A stretch of 64,000 nucleotides of DNA. Origin: Nematostella vectensis (taxonomy: Eukaryota > Cnidaria > Anthozoa > Actiniaria > Edwardsiidae). Below are positions 56,343-64,000 of the stretch, one piece after another. Positions within the stretch are counted from its first letter, which is position 1. Each line of letters starts with the position of its first letter. The position numbers were made by a program, and so were the translations under genes. Under the pieces are notes generated by a model. That model was not told where the DNA came from, did no database searches, and saw only the letters and a program-made list of their open reading frames with translations. The stretch is taken from contig NC_064034.1 of assembly GCF_932526225.1 (NCBI RefSeq), forward strand, positions 12,288,887-12,352,886. Direction: 5' to 3'.

Positions 56343-56888
56343 ATGGACCCGAAAAACATCCCATTTAACGCTTTCATCGTGGGCCCGACATCATGCGGGA
56401 AGACCCGATTCATGGTGAACCGGCTGCGCGGCCCTTTCCGGGGCAAGTTTGACTACATCGTACTCGTGTGCCCTACCTTTGTCTACAACAAAACATACGA
56501 AGGCTTCGGCGAGGGCGACGATCGTCTGTTTGTCGTCACACCTGAGGCGGATCAGATCGACATACTGCTGAGGTTTGTCTCCGCTGTCTTCGAAGGCACT
56601 AATACGCTAATCATACTCGACGACTGTGCGGCCTCAAAAGACGTAAAGAGGCGCTCTGACCAGCTCGTCAACTTGGCGTTCAGCGCGCGCCACGTGGGTA
56701 TAAGCGTGTGGGTGATCACGCAGCAGCTCACCAGCATCACGAAGCCGTTCCGCGAGAACATCGCGGCCTTGGTGGTCTTCTACACCCCGAGCAAGGTGGA
56801 CATGAAAGCTATCCTGCATGAATACGGCGCGGAGCTCTCAGAAGAGAGGATGAAAGAGTACATGAAGGCCCTCAAGATATATATATGA
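56343..56888 (+). CDS. A32-like packaging ATPase (FtsK/HerA type)
   Basis: 181 codons, uninterrupted. A P-loop ATPase that pumps DNA into capsids in Polintons and relatives. Walker A is GPTSCGKT at residues 15-22, Walker B is TLIILDDCA near 95, followed by the sensor-like Gln in VWVITQQLTS. The start MDPKNIPFNAFIVGP is 15 bp past the capsid stop, the usual order. The last residues (MKALKIYI) stop at TGA in ATATATATATGA; homologues I remember run about 20 more residues, so the C-terminus was probably replaced by the odd sequence at 56886-56926. The motor core is intact. Confidence 0.82.
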   Translation: MDPKNIPFNAFIVGPTSCGKTRFMVNRLRGPFRGKFDYIVLVCPTFVYNKTYEGFGEGDDRLFVVTPEADQIDILLRFVSAVFEGTNTLIILDDCAASKDVKRRSDQLVNLAFSARHVGISVWVITQQLTSITKPFRENIAALVVFYTPSKVDMKAILHEYGAELSEERMKEYMKALKIYI

Positions 56889-56926
56889 TCACACCGCCCT
56901 AAAGGCGGAACACACGTGTTGTACCC
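56886..56926. other. Chimeric scar after the ATPase
   Basis: GATCACACCGCCCTAAAGGC here matches GACCACACCGCCCTCAAGGC at 55030 (20 of 22 over the full match), and the next bases CACGTGTTGTACCCTAGG are the reverse complement of 54893-54910 with one change. Two pieces of the gene 54746-55099, one direct and one inverted, thus sit side by side. Confidence 0.55.
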
Positions 56927-56937
56927 TAGGGTGCATG

Positions 56938-57450
56938 ATGAGCGACGAATACTTTGAGAGTCTTCTTGAGGGGGGCGCCGCCGGCCTCCCGGCCGTCGAG
57001 TCGTTGGACTGCTCGACGCAGCCGGATACCGGAGGTAAGCAAACCGAGATAGCAGACGCGAGGGAGAAACTCGCGATTCTCGTAGCCTCGGGGAAGTCGA
57101 GAGAGATGGTAGGCAAGGACCTGACTCACGACGACGTCAAACGCATGAGCGCCGAGGAGGTGAAGAAGTACGAGAAGCGATACGAGACCGCTCTAGCCAG
57201 CCGGACTACAGATGCACTGGCAGACAGCTTCCTGAATCTTACGACCAAGCTAGTAGGCATGACGCTGCCGATAGACAGTGTGGTCGATCTTCACCTCGTG
57301 TCCGACTACATCATCAACAACGAGCTCCGCACATTGTGCGGAAGCCTGTCTCTACGCTGCGGTCGTTTGATGGCTTTAGCCGTCGGGGCGTTACACGTAG
57401 CACGTCATGTGAACACCAACGGGCTGACACGCGGTGTTAACACGAGGTAG
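56938..57450 (+). CDS. Conserved helical element protein
   Basis: 170 codons from ATG 56938 (an ATG three bases earlier is also possible). Mostly alpha-helical: an acidic start MSDEYFESLLEGG, 'REKLAILVASGKSREMVGKD', 'VKKYEKRYETALASRTTDAL' and a hydrophobic end 'CGSLSLRCGRLMALAVGALH'. I recognise it as one of the constant genes after the ATPase in cnidarian elements; function unknown. No stop or shift is seen. The last 12 residues (TNGLTRGVNTR) may be off-type. Codon use is GC-rich like the rest of the element. Confidence 0.68.
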   Translation: MSDEYFESLLEGGAAGLPAVESLDCSTQPDTGGKQTEIADAREKLAILVASGKSREMVGKDLTHDDVKRMSAEEVKKYEKRYETALASRTTDALADSFLNLTTKLVGMTLPIDSVVDLHLVSDYIINNELRTLCGSLSLRCGRLMALAVGALHVARHVNTNGLTRGVNTR

Positions 57451-57559
57451 CAGTCGCGGACTCACCAGTGTGCACGCACACTGGCGAGTCTGCCATCCCA
57501 GAGTAGACGTTCATTTGAAAGCTTGCCACTTCTTCAGCAACCAAATAGTTGCATCACAA

Positions 57560-58109
57560 ATGGAGGAACCTCAAGGAAGTACTAGTGCTCAGCATCTCGC
57601 GGAAGCTGCGGAACAAACTGCTCATGAACCTGCACGTACGCCTTCGGCGTTAGTGGAGAGAATCACGAGCCCCGAACCACCCGCGACCCGATCTAAACAC
57701 CCTGGACGAGTCGAAGCCAGAAAGCGCTTGGCAAAGTGGAACCGACTTAACAGAGCGAAAAAAAGCTGTGCAACACGTTGAGTCGCCGGTCGCTGGCGAG
57801 TCGCAGGGACGCGAGGGCTATCATGCCGAAGACATACACACAACAGTCCCGGAAAGCAACTCTGCTTGGTCGGCTAGCTCGGTTATCGGGGTCGCTGGTT
57901 TTCTAGTGTCATTGATCGGCCTCTACACACGTAGGCGGGAGCTAGCTTCCGCGTTCACTCGTACACCAGCTGTTAAACAGCGAGCTACCGAAGGTACCGA
58001 CGACATGACTCCGCCCGCAAATGCACAGCAACCACCGCTTGCCGTTCCGGCAAGCCGACCCGGACAATGCAAATCTGGGCTGTTAGTCATGGAGCTAGCA
58101 GACGTTTAG
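57560..58109 (+). pseudogene. Basic Lys/Arg-rich single-helix membrane protein, frameshifted
   Basis: ATG 57560 (MEEPQGSTSAQHL) opens a Pro/Ala-rich frame with the basic string RVEARKRLAKWNRLNRAKK, stopped at 57781. The +1 frame from 57768 goes on with a membrane helix ([20 protein letters not shown]) and a Pro/Ala-rich tail to 58109. Seven A's near 57761-57767 mark a one-base homopolymer shift. A basic N-terminal part plus one helix recurs in related elements; a DNA- or membrane-binding virion protein is possible but unproven. Confidence 0.6.
57965..57985. promoter_or_regulatory. Second copy of the CAGCTGTTAAACAGCGAG motif
   Basis: Identical over 21 bases to 53452-53472, here inside the reading frame (TPAVKQRA). 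Function unknown. Confidence 0.3.
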
Positions 58110-58150
58110 ACACGAGGGCCCCACTCATATCCGCACGTCCGTGCATCGCA

Positions 58151-58375
58151 ATGTCGACGACGCAGCAGAGCAAGATTACAAAGACCATCACCGACGCCGC
58201 AGTCATAACCGGCCTCGTCGCCGGTATCGGCTGGGTTGGGCGCAAGGTCTTGCGCGAAGACTTCACCAAAGACCCCTCCGCGAACGCCATGAACTACGCA
58301 AAAATGACTGCCGCCGTTGCAGGTGCTGTCACTTTGAAGGGTTACCTTGAGGACCAGAAGATCCTGCCCATGTAG
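58151..58375 (+). CDS. Small conserved element membrane protein
   Basis: 74 codons from ATG 58151: MSTTQQSKITKTITDAAVIT, then one hydrophobic Gly/Ala/Val helix ending in RKV, 'NAMNYAKMTAAVAGAVTLKG' and the tail YLEDQKILPM. Uninterrupted. A nearly constant tiny gene of cnidarian elements of this type. Two membrane-prone segments suggest a virion membrane or holin-like role, which is speculation. An upstream in-frame start at 58067 is unlikely, as the conserved start is MSTT. Confidence 0.72.
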   Translation: MSTTQQSKITKTITDAAVITGLVAGIGWVGRKVLREDFTKDPSANAMNYAKMTAAVAGAVTLKGYLEDQKILPM

Positions 58376-58459
58376 TAGTGTACTACACTACATGTGTAGG
58401 CCATGTATTAGACTCGTGTTCATGTACGTACACGTACACACAGCATCACACACTACTCG
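58376..58459. promoter_or_regulatory. Short spacer rich in GTAC/TACG palindromes
   Basis: Contains GTGTACTACACTACATGTG and CATGTACGTACACGTACAC, short alternating palindromes before the start at 58460. A similar CATACGTATACGTATACG lies at 58910-58930 before the next small frame. Possible promoter elements. Confidence 0.35.
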
Positions 58460-58885
58460 ATGGCTTCCATCGCAGTTTTGGTTGGTGGCGCCGTCCTAAA
58501 CGCGACTGCATTCGTTGGTGGCAACTACCTCGCAAAGTTCCTGTCGAACGATGAGAGCCCTGCCTTAGCTGAGAAGGAGAGGCACGACAAGGCCCTCGGG
58601 AAATATCAACAAAACTATGAACGCTACCAACAGCGGCGACAAAAAATCCTCGATTGGCAAGCGCAAAGTCGCTAGCGAGGAGCCCTCTCAAAGCAAAACT
58701 TCACCGACACTGACTACGCGCTCAAACTTTACAACCAGACCCGACCAAAACAATCCCTGGAGTCAATGCGGGCTCCTGAGCTGTCCGACTACTACGTCCC
58801 CAGCAGAACGCAGAAAAACGCCGAGTTGGCGTACATCGGCGCCGGCGCTCTCGCCATCGGCTACACAGCTAGCCGCTTGCTGTGA
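58460..58885 (+). pseudogene. Small conserved element protein interrupted by an amber stop
   Basis: The frame from ATG 58460 (MASIAVLVGGAVLNATAFVG) passes a charged linker (YQQNYERYQQRRQKILDW), meets TAG at 58673-58675 and continues in phase (NFTDTDYALKLYNQTRPKQ, SDYYVPSRTQKNAELAYIG, final hydrophobic helix) to TGA 58883-58885: 142 codons including both stops. An N-terminal and a C-terminal membrane helix flank a polar middle. Related elements in my memory have one continuous protein; role unknown. Confidence 0.66.
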
Positions 58886-58934
58886 TTTAGATCTAGGCGG
58901 CCCTTTTCCATACGTATACGTATACGTATAAGAT

Positions 58935-59192
58935 GGTTGCAGACCTGTTGTGGTGTGCTATGCACGAGGTAGCAGTCGCTGCTAAGCGTGAAAAGTCAAT
59001 GACACCAAAGGTGTCGAAGCTTTGGTGACATTGCTGACCAAAGCCTCGAGTTGTGGCGGGCAGTCAGCGAGTGCGTTAAGAGATTGGCCAATGTCGTTCT
59101 CCGAGGGCCTACCGACCTCAGAAAGACCGAGCGCTTCGCGCGGCACTACCCGAGCAGACGGCAACCGCCTGTTGGAGACTAACACACCTGTT
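58935..59192 (+). pseudogene. Possible small helical protein remnant
   Basis: ATG 58935 (MVADLLWCAMHEVAVAAKRE) stops after about 31 codons; another frame from about 59026 reads 'DQSLELWRAVSECVKRLANV' and 'LRKTERFARHYPSRR' to TAA at about 59180. If joined by a shift near 59025 it would resemble the small basic helical proteins found before the integrase in related elements. Weak. Confidence 0.35.
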
Positions 59193-59214
59193 GCAATGTA
59201 TTGCAATACATTGC
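59193..59214. promoter_or_regulatory. Perfect 22-bp palindrome just before the integrase start
   Basis: Two 11-base arms, the left one GCAATGTATTG, form a perfect palindrome with no spacer. It ends 9 bp before ATG 59224. Such a dyad can be a binding site for a dimeric regulator or a cruciform. Confidence 0.5.
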
Positions 59215-59223
59215 CGACACATA

Positions 59224-60045
59224 ATGGCGGCGAAGCGCGTGTCCGACGAAGAACTCGATGCGTTCCTTCGTCCTATATACTACGCCAGAGGTGGCTTCCA
59301 GGGAATGACCGCTCTGTATGCCAAACTTCCCAAGGGCTTAGCCTCCATAGACCGAGTGCGCAAGTGGGTAAGCTCGCAGCCCGTCGGGGGCTACACACAG
59401 ACACCCCCTCCTCCGACTATCTATGCCCATTTCTCGGAGCAGATACCAAATCGTATCCACCAGTCAGACCTACTATTTTTGCTGACATCTATGCAGAGAC
59501 GGGCTGAGCTAGGGCACCACAGGAGCCAAACTTTCGCCGAGTCTTTCCATCGCTGGCTGGCACAGCGCCTATTTCGTGCGCAGTACTCGAAGGAGCTTGC
59601 ATCCGGCGAAACAAACCGCGAGTTGGTTACTGCTCTGCCAATCGTCATCTCGGACATAAACGCAACGAAGACTCGCATGACTGGCTTTGCGCCTAAAGAC
59701 GCCATAAAGCTGAGGCGCGTGCCTCTCAAAGCCGAAAAGTTCCCCCCCCCCCCCCCTAGAGGTCCCCTTAGAGGTAGGAACGGAGGTGTACATCGCCGTA
59801 AACGGGGAAGACCTCTAGGACAAGGGCCGACGGCGAGCGACGGACCCGTGGTGGACAAGCAAGGCATACCCAATACTAAAGAGGGTTATGGAGCCCGGAC
59901 GGCCAGTGTTGTATTACACTGCGTACTCTAAGCACGGCTTCACGCGTTCGCAGTTGCTTGTTGCGAGATCAGCGCTTGTGCCTTCTATTGCAGCTAAGGC
60001 ACGTAAGTCTAACATTCCACTTGTAGTGAACCTGACTGTCGTCTA
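59224..60045 (+). pseudogene. Retrovirus-like integrase, catalytic core deleted, frameshift and amber stop
   Basis: The N-terminal part MAAKRVSDEELDAFLRPIYY, the domain leading to the first catalytic Asp (IHQSDLLFL), and the last core helix with the third acid (TFAESFHRWLAQRLF) are clear. Only about 12 residues separate IHQSDLL from the last-helix region, whereas the family has more than 80 including the second Asp; an in-frame deletion removed it. After a 13-C run at 59745-59757 the frame shifts by one; the continuation meets TAG at 59816-59818 and then shows the C-terminal pattern 'KGRRRATDPWW' and 'PGRPVLYYTAYSKHGFTRSQ' down to a stop at about 60045. It cannot be catalytic. The 3' end overlaps the antisense HNH gene. 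Confidence 0.75.
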
Positions 60046-60625
60046 GCCGGTCGATACTGAAGCATTGGGGATGGCTCTTGGTGTATCCCTGAAACAGAAG
60101 CTGAGTGCCACATACCGTGCACTTCTTTCCCGCGTCAGCAATCATGCCGAGTACGTGGTCTACAGTTAGAACGTGGTGCGATCCCGTGTGCTTTGTTCGA
60201 CCCTTTTGCCTGTCGTCTATAGCGTATCGCTTGATTCGCGCTATAAGGAGCTCTTCACTGGGCGTAGCCTGCAGCGCAAGTTTCTCCCGGATCTGGATGC
60301 CAGGAAATCGCTCGTACTGAAACGCCCCCTCTAGGATGACAGTTTGTTCTTTCGAGAAAAAGGTCCTCTGCCTTCTATGACTTTTACGGGGATTGGAAGG
60401 CACTGAAATAAAGAACATGGTCTTCAGGATTGATAAAACTCGATTTGTGACAATTGAACAATTTTTTGCTGATGATAAATGATGATCTTTTCATCACATG
60501 TACGTTCCATGCTCCGTTCTTATCCTCAAGGCAATATTTTTCGTGGTGTTGCGTGCAACCTTACCACTGTGATAATCGTTCTCGTCGCTGTAAGGGTTGG
60601 TGCGTTTCATGCTGACGTAAGACAT
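59969..60625 (-). CDS. Homeobox copy B exon 1 and half of exon 2 fused in frame to an HNH nuclease domain
   Basis: Exon 1 (60625-60565) encodes MSYVSMKRTNPYSDENDYHS and has a good donor (G|GTAAGG). Exon 2 begins at 60402 and encodes the homeodomain up to QIREKLA in helix 2; at about 60275 it runs without a stop into element sequence. The frame stays open to TGA 59969, adding about 102 residues with an HNH-type zinc nuclease pattern: CTVCG, then 'SIDRLDDSQVHYKWNVRL', TCLSCNRRHK. Exons sum to 495 nt, 164 residues. The homeodomain lacks helix 3 and cannot bind DNA normally; the HNH part keeps its four cysteines and His/Asn. A broken homeobox copy by origin, yet open throughout. Expression is unknown. 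Confidence 0.7.
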
Positions 60626-61765
60626 GGCGTTCGGGCGGTACTGGATTATTTTGGTTTGGCTCTGGGTTTTTAAATCACGATCTACATTTTACTGAAAGTG
60701 TGTTTTGGTTTTTATAGGCTGAGATCCCGATCAGAATTTTATCATAACAATGGTCGCTAATTGCATTGTTTTATCGAGCATAGTAATATCGCGCGTCAGA
60801 TTTTTACTATTGTCTTTAGAATTCACACGTTTCCTTTGTTAAATTGCTATTGTTTCTTAAATTGAATGTTTATATGTGTTTGCAGTCACAGGCATAAAAA
60901 CTAATTTTGAGTCTCATCAAACAGTCGTAGGATATTTAAAGATTTATAAAAAAATGTAACACTTTTACGCTTTGAAAAAAAATAATGTTTTAGTTTGTGA
61001 ATTACAGAAGAAACGTAAAATATCTTTAAAATGGCCCTAAATTTGCACTTGAATAGCCCCCTGCAAATAATGATCATCGCTTATCAGTACTGAGTGCTCT
61101 TCCAAGGCTTAAGGTGTAGCTGCTTACTGTTAAAACTGGCAAAAATTAGACAAACTTCCTTTCAGACATCCAAACATATATTTCAAACCCTCAAAAACTC
61201 GACCACCCAACACACTCAAAGTGCTTCGACCACAAGCCAATTTCATTTCTGTCCTCCAAAACTCGAATACGGAGCCAATTCAAAATGCGGTATATTTCGA
61301 CCTTGCAACTACATTTCTACCCTCGCAAACCCAAAAATCTAGGAGACAGAAACCAGTGTGCTTCCGAACATCACGCGTTAAACCTGATCTACTTATTAGA
61401 GCATATTTCAAAAGGGTCTCCAATTTTATTTACGAACTACGGTCGCTGTTTTCCAAACTTCAATATTCAAGAACACACTCTTATATTTGATCGCTTTTTA
61501 AATGGATGGATTTGTTAGAAAAGATAAGGTCCTTCTGAATAGACTCGGGCCAACTTAACCATCAACTTTTTATTTGCTGAATACCCCTCCCCTCCCTGAT
61601 ATCACGAAGCATTTATACTGATAGGATAGGCATTGCAAAGACATAAACATAAGGGATATTTTTTTTCGTTTACAAAATGTAGTTTATTTAATATCTTCAA
61701 TCTAAAATGTACAACAGATATTCGTAATAACTTAGGCACAAGGCTATAAATATATGTTAAAGATG

Positions 61766-62642
61766 TTAGTCGAATCTGTAAGGTATTGATCCAAATACGC
61801 CCATCAGTCCTATGGCGGCGGCTAACTCGTCAGCCGTGTGAGTTTGACTGGAAGGTGCGCACATCCACGGACTCGGGATGCCTGTGGCGAGTCTTGAGCT
61901 TGTGAGGTATGACGGGAAGACTGGCGCAGGCGCAGTACAGTCCACGTGTGATAGCGGCTTAGTGTTGCTGTAAGTAAGCAGAGGAGCTGGATGGACATGA
62001 CTCGACTCGGATGATTTGTGGATGGGACGGATCGATGCTGAAGATGCGACAGATGATTGTACTGATCGAACTTCTGTCTTCCTTTTTTGTCTGTTTTGAC
62101 GAGAACGACGATTTTGAAACCAAACCTGAGACAAAGAATAAAGCAATGGTAAGAAATAAAAGGTCAAAACCTTTCAGCTTCAAATAATGTCTATATGCTA
62201 ATACTTATATGCGAGGGTGGATTGATTCTAATTCTCTATCGTTCAATAATAATCTTACCTGGATTCTCGACTCGTCGATGTCAAGTTCCCGAACAAGTTT
62301 CTCCCGGATCTGGATGCCAGGAAATCGCTCGTACTGAAACGCCCCCTCTAGAATGACAGTTTGTTCTTTCGAGAAAAAGGTATTCTGCCTTCTATGACTT
62401 TTACGGGGATTGGAAGGCACTGAAATAAAGAACATGGTCTTCAGAATTGATAAAACTCGATTTGTGACAATTGAACAATTTTTTGCTGATGATAAATGAT
62501 GATCTTTTCATCACATGTAAGTTCCATGCTCCGTTCTTATCCTCAAGGCAATATTTTTCGTGGTGTTGCGTGCAGCCTTACCACTGTGATAATCGTTCTC
62601 GTCGCTGTAAGGGTTTGTGCGTTTCATGCTGACGTAAGACAT
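61766..62642 (-). CDS. PRD-class (Q50) homeobox gene, copy C, complete
   Basis: Nuclear transcription factor. Exons 62642-62582 (MSYVSMKRTNPYSDENDYHS...), 62419-62259 and 62125-61766, GT-AG borders, phases 1 and 0; 582 nt, 193 residues. The homeodomain starts at about residue 26 (RRQRTFFSKEQTVILEGAF); the intron lies between residues 46 and 47; the recognition helix is VWFQNRRSRQNRQKR with Gln50 and Asn51. There is no paired domain or octapeptide in this short protein. The tail ends GVFGSIPYRFD. Nearest group by eye is PRD-like Mix/Sebox/Dux-style Q50 genes, not firmly placed. Copies A, B and D of the same gene surround it on the same strand. Confidence 0.85.
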
Positions 62643-63773
62643 GGCGTTCGGGCGGTACTGGATTATTTTGGTTTGGCTCTGGGTTTTTAAATCACGATCT
62701 ACATTTTACTGAAAGTGTGTTTTGGTTTTTATAGGCTGAGATCTCGATCAGAATTTTATCATAACAATGGTCGCTAATTGCATTGTTTTATCGAGCATAG
62801 TAATATCGTGAGTCAGATTTTTTTGTTCTTAGAATTCACACGTTCCCTTTGTTACATTGCTATTGTTTATTAAAATGAATGTTTATATGTGTTTGCAGTC
62901 ACAAGCATAAAAACTAATTTTGAGTCTCATCGAACAGTCGTAAAAGATTTAAAGATTTATAAAAAAAATGTAACACTTTTACGCTTTGAAAAAATAAATG
63001 TTTTAGTTTGTGAGTTACAGAAGAAACGTAAAATATCTCTAAAATGCCCCCAAATTTGCACTTGAATAGCCCCCTGCAAATAATGATCATCGCTTATCAG
63101 TACTGAGTGCTCTTCCAAGGATAAAGGTTTAGCTGCTTAAAGTTAAAACTGGCAAAAATCAGACAAACTTCCTTTCAGACGTCCAAACATATATTTCAAA
63201 CCCTCAAAAACTCGACCACCCAACACACTCAAAGTGCTTCGACCACAAGCCAATTTCATTTCTGCCCTCCAAAACTCGAATACGGAGCGAATTCAAAATG
63301 CGGTATATTTCGACCTTTCAACTACATTTCTACCCTCGCAAACCCAAAAATCTAGGAGACAGAAACCAGTGTGCTACAGAACATCAAACCTGATCTATTT
63401 AAAAGAGCATATTTGAAAAGGTTCTCAATTTTTTTTTTCGAACTACGGTCGCTGTTTTCCAAACTTCAAGATTCCATTACACACTCTTGTATTTGATCGC
63501 TTTATAAATGGATGGATTTGTTGGAAAACATATGGTCCTTCTGAATAGAATCGGGCCACCCTAACCATCGACTTTTATATTGCCTGAGTATTCCTCCCCT
63601 CCCTGATATCACGACGAATTTATACTAGTAGGATAGGTATTGCAATGACATAGACATAAGGGATATTTGTTTTTCATTTACAAAATGTACTTTATTTAGT
63701 ATCTTCAATCTAAAATGTACAACAGATATTCGTAATAACTTAATCACAAGGCTATAAACATATGTTAAAGATG

Positions 63774-64000
63774 TTAGTCGAATCTGTAAGGTATTGATCC
63801 ATACACGCCCATCAGTCCTATGGCGGCGGCTAACTCGTCAGCCGTGTGAGTTTGGCTGGAAGGTGCGCACATCCACGGACTCGGGATGCCTGTGGCGAGT
63901 CTTGAGCTTGTGAGGTATGACGGGAAGACTGGCGCAGGCGCAGTACAGTCCACGTGTGATAGCGCCTTAGTGTTGCTGTAAGTAAGCAGAGGAGCTGGAG
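63774..64000 (-). CDS. PRD-class homeobox gene, copy D, last exon, cut by window edge
   Basis: Begins (minus strand) outside the window; the visible part matches the C-terminal end of copy C, including the stop at 63776-63774 and the same YRFD end. Nearly identical to 61766-61992. Exons 1 and 2 should lie beyond 64000. Confidence 0.75.
   Translation of the reverse strand, partial: PAPLLTYSNTKALSHVDCTAPAPVFPSYLTSSRLATGIPSPWMCAPSSQTHTADELAAAIGLMGVYGSIPYRFD

Larger units (their letters stand above)
52389..60275. mobile_element. Relic fragment of a Polinton/adintovirus-like element
   Basis: A CpG-rich, gene-dense 7.9-kb block with genes on both strands, sharply bounded by homeobox-array DNA: copy A matches copy B up to about 52388, and copy B resumes at about 60275. 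It encodes a packaging ATPase, capsid-type proteins, a retrovirus-like integrase, an HNH nuclease domain and a set of small proteins that I recall travelling together in cnidarian genome elements. No family-B DNA polymerase, no cysteine protease and no terminal inverted repeat are present. The leftmost gene lacks its C-terminus and the rightmost lacks its N-terminus, so an inner piece of a larger element was left behind. Nearly all genes are broken. Confidence 0.8.
60276..64000 (-). repeat. Tandem homeobox-gene duplication, unit about 2015 bp
   Basis: Positions 60479 and 62496, 60565 and 62582, 61766 and 63774 correspond, giving a unit of 2008-2017 bp with about 95 percent identity by eye, both exons and noncoding parts. 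Intergenic DNA (60626-61765 and 62643-63773) is duplicated as well and shows no further gene. A fourth, older partial copy lies left of the element at 51670-52388. Confidence 0.9.

Noticed and set aside
58982-59206. 74-codon minus-strand frame in the element
   Set aside because: The plus strand carries a more protein-like, though broken, frame and neighbours run on plus; treated as shadow.
60479-60673. 64-codon plus-strand frame duplicated at 62496
   Set aside because: It is antisense to homeobox exon 1 and its flanks; conservation follows from the segmental duplication.

Overview
This window looks like nuclear DNA of a cnidarian, most likely a sea anemone close to Nematostella. That is an inference from intron-rich conserved animal genes, a NIT-domain receptor guanylate cyclase, a tandem cluster of PRD-class homeobox genes, many short inverted-repeat transposons and a Polinton/adintovirus-like element. 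No taxon-specific marker proves the species.

Left part (1-36 kb, plus strand): the 3' exons of an MFSD4-like sugar-transporter gene (384-10971, 5' end outside the window); a complete 22-exon nischarin gene (12748-26024; exon lengths sum to 4884 nt, 1627 codons plus stop); a 0.9-kb foldback transposon; and a 7-exon gene for a secreted 266-residue protein whose family I cannot name (29315-35931). All three are riddled with minisatellites, several of which start in an exon and copy the splice site.

Middle (36.7-51.6 kb): a minus-strand NIT-domain receptor guanylate cyclase (36773-44477, 10 coding exons summing to 675 codons), convergent with the secreted-protein gene. About 7 kb without recognisable genes follows, holding MITEs, inverted repeats and a 142-bp satellite.

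Right part (51.67-64 kb): a tandem array of PRD-class homeobox genes on the minus strand with a repeat unit of about 2.0 kb. Between 52389 and about 60275 the array is broken by a GC-richer, about 7.9-kb fragment of a Polinton/adintovirus-like element. It keeps a packaging ATPase, capsid-type proteins, an integrase missing its catalytic core, an HNH nuclease domain and several small conserved membrane or unknown proteins. Most genes carry a stop or frameshift, and genes are cut at both ends, so this is an immobile relic. At the right junction half a homeodomain is joined in frame to the HNH protein; with an intact homeobox exon 1 upstream this gives a possible 164-residue host-element fusion gene (59969-60625).

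The host genes do not form a pathway. Their shared feature is tandem duplication across exon-intron boundaries.
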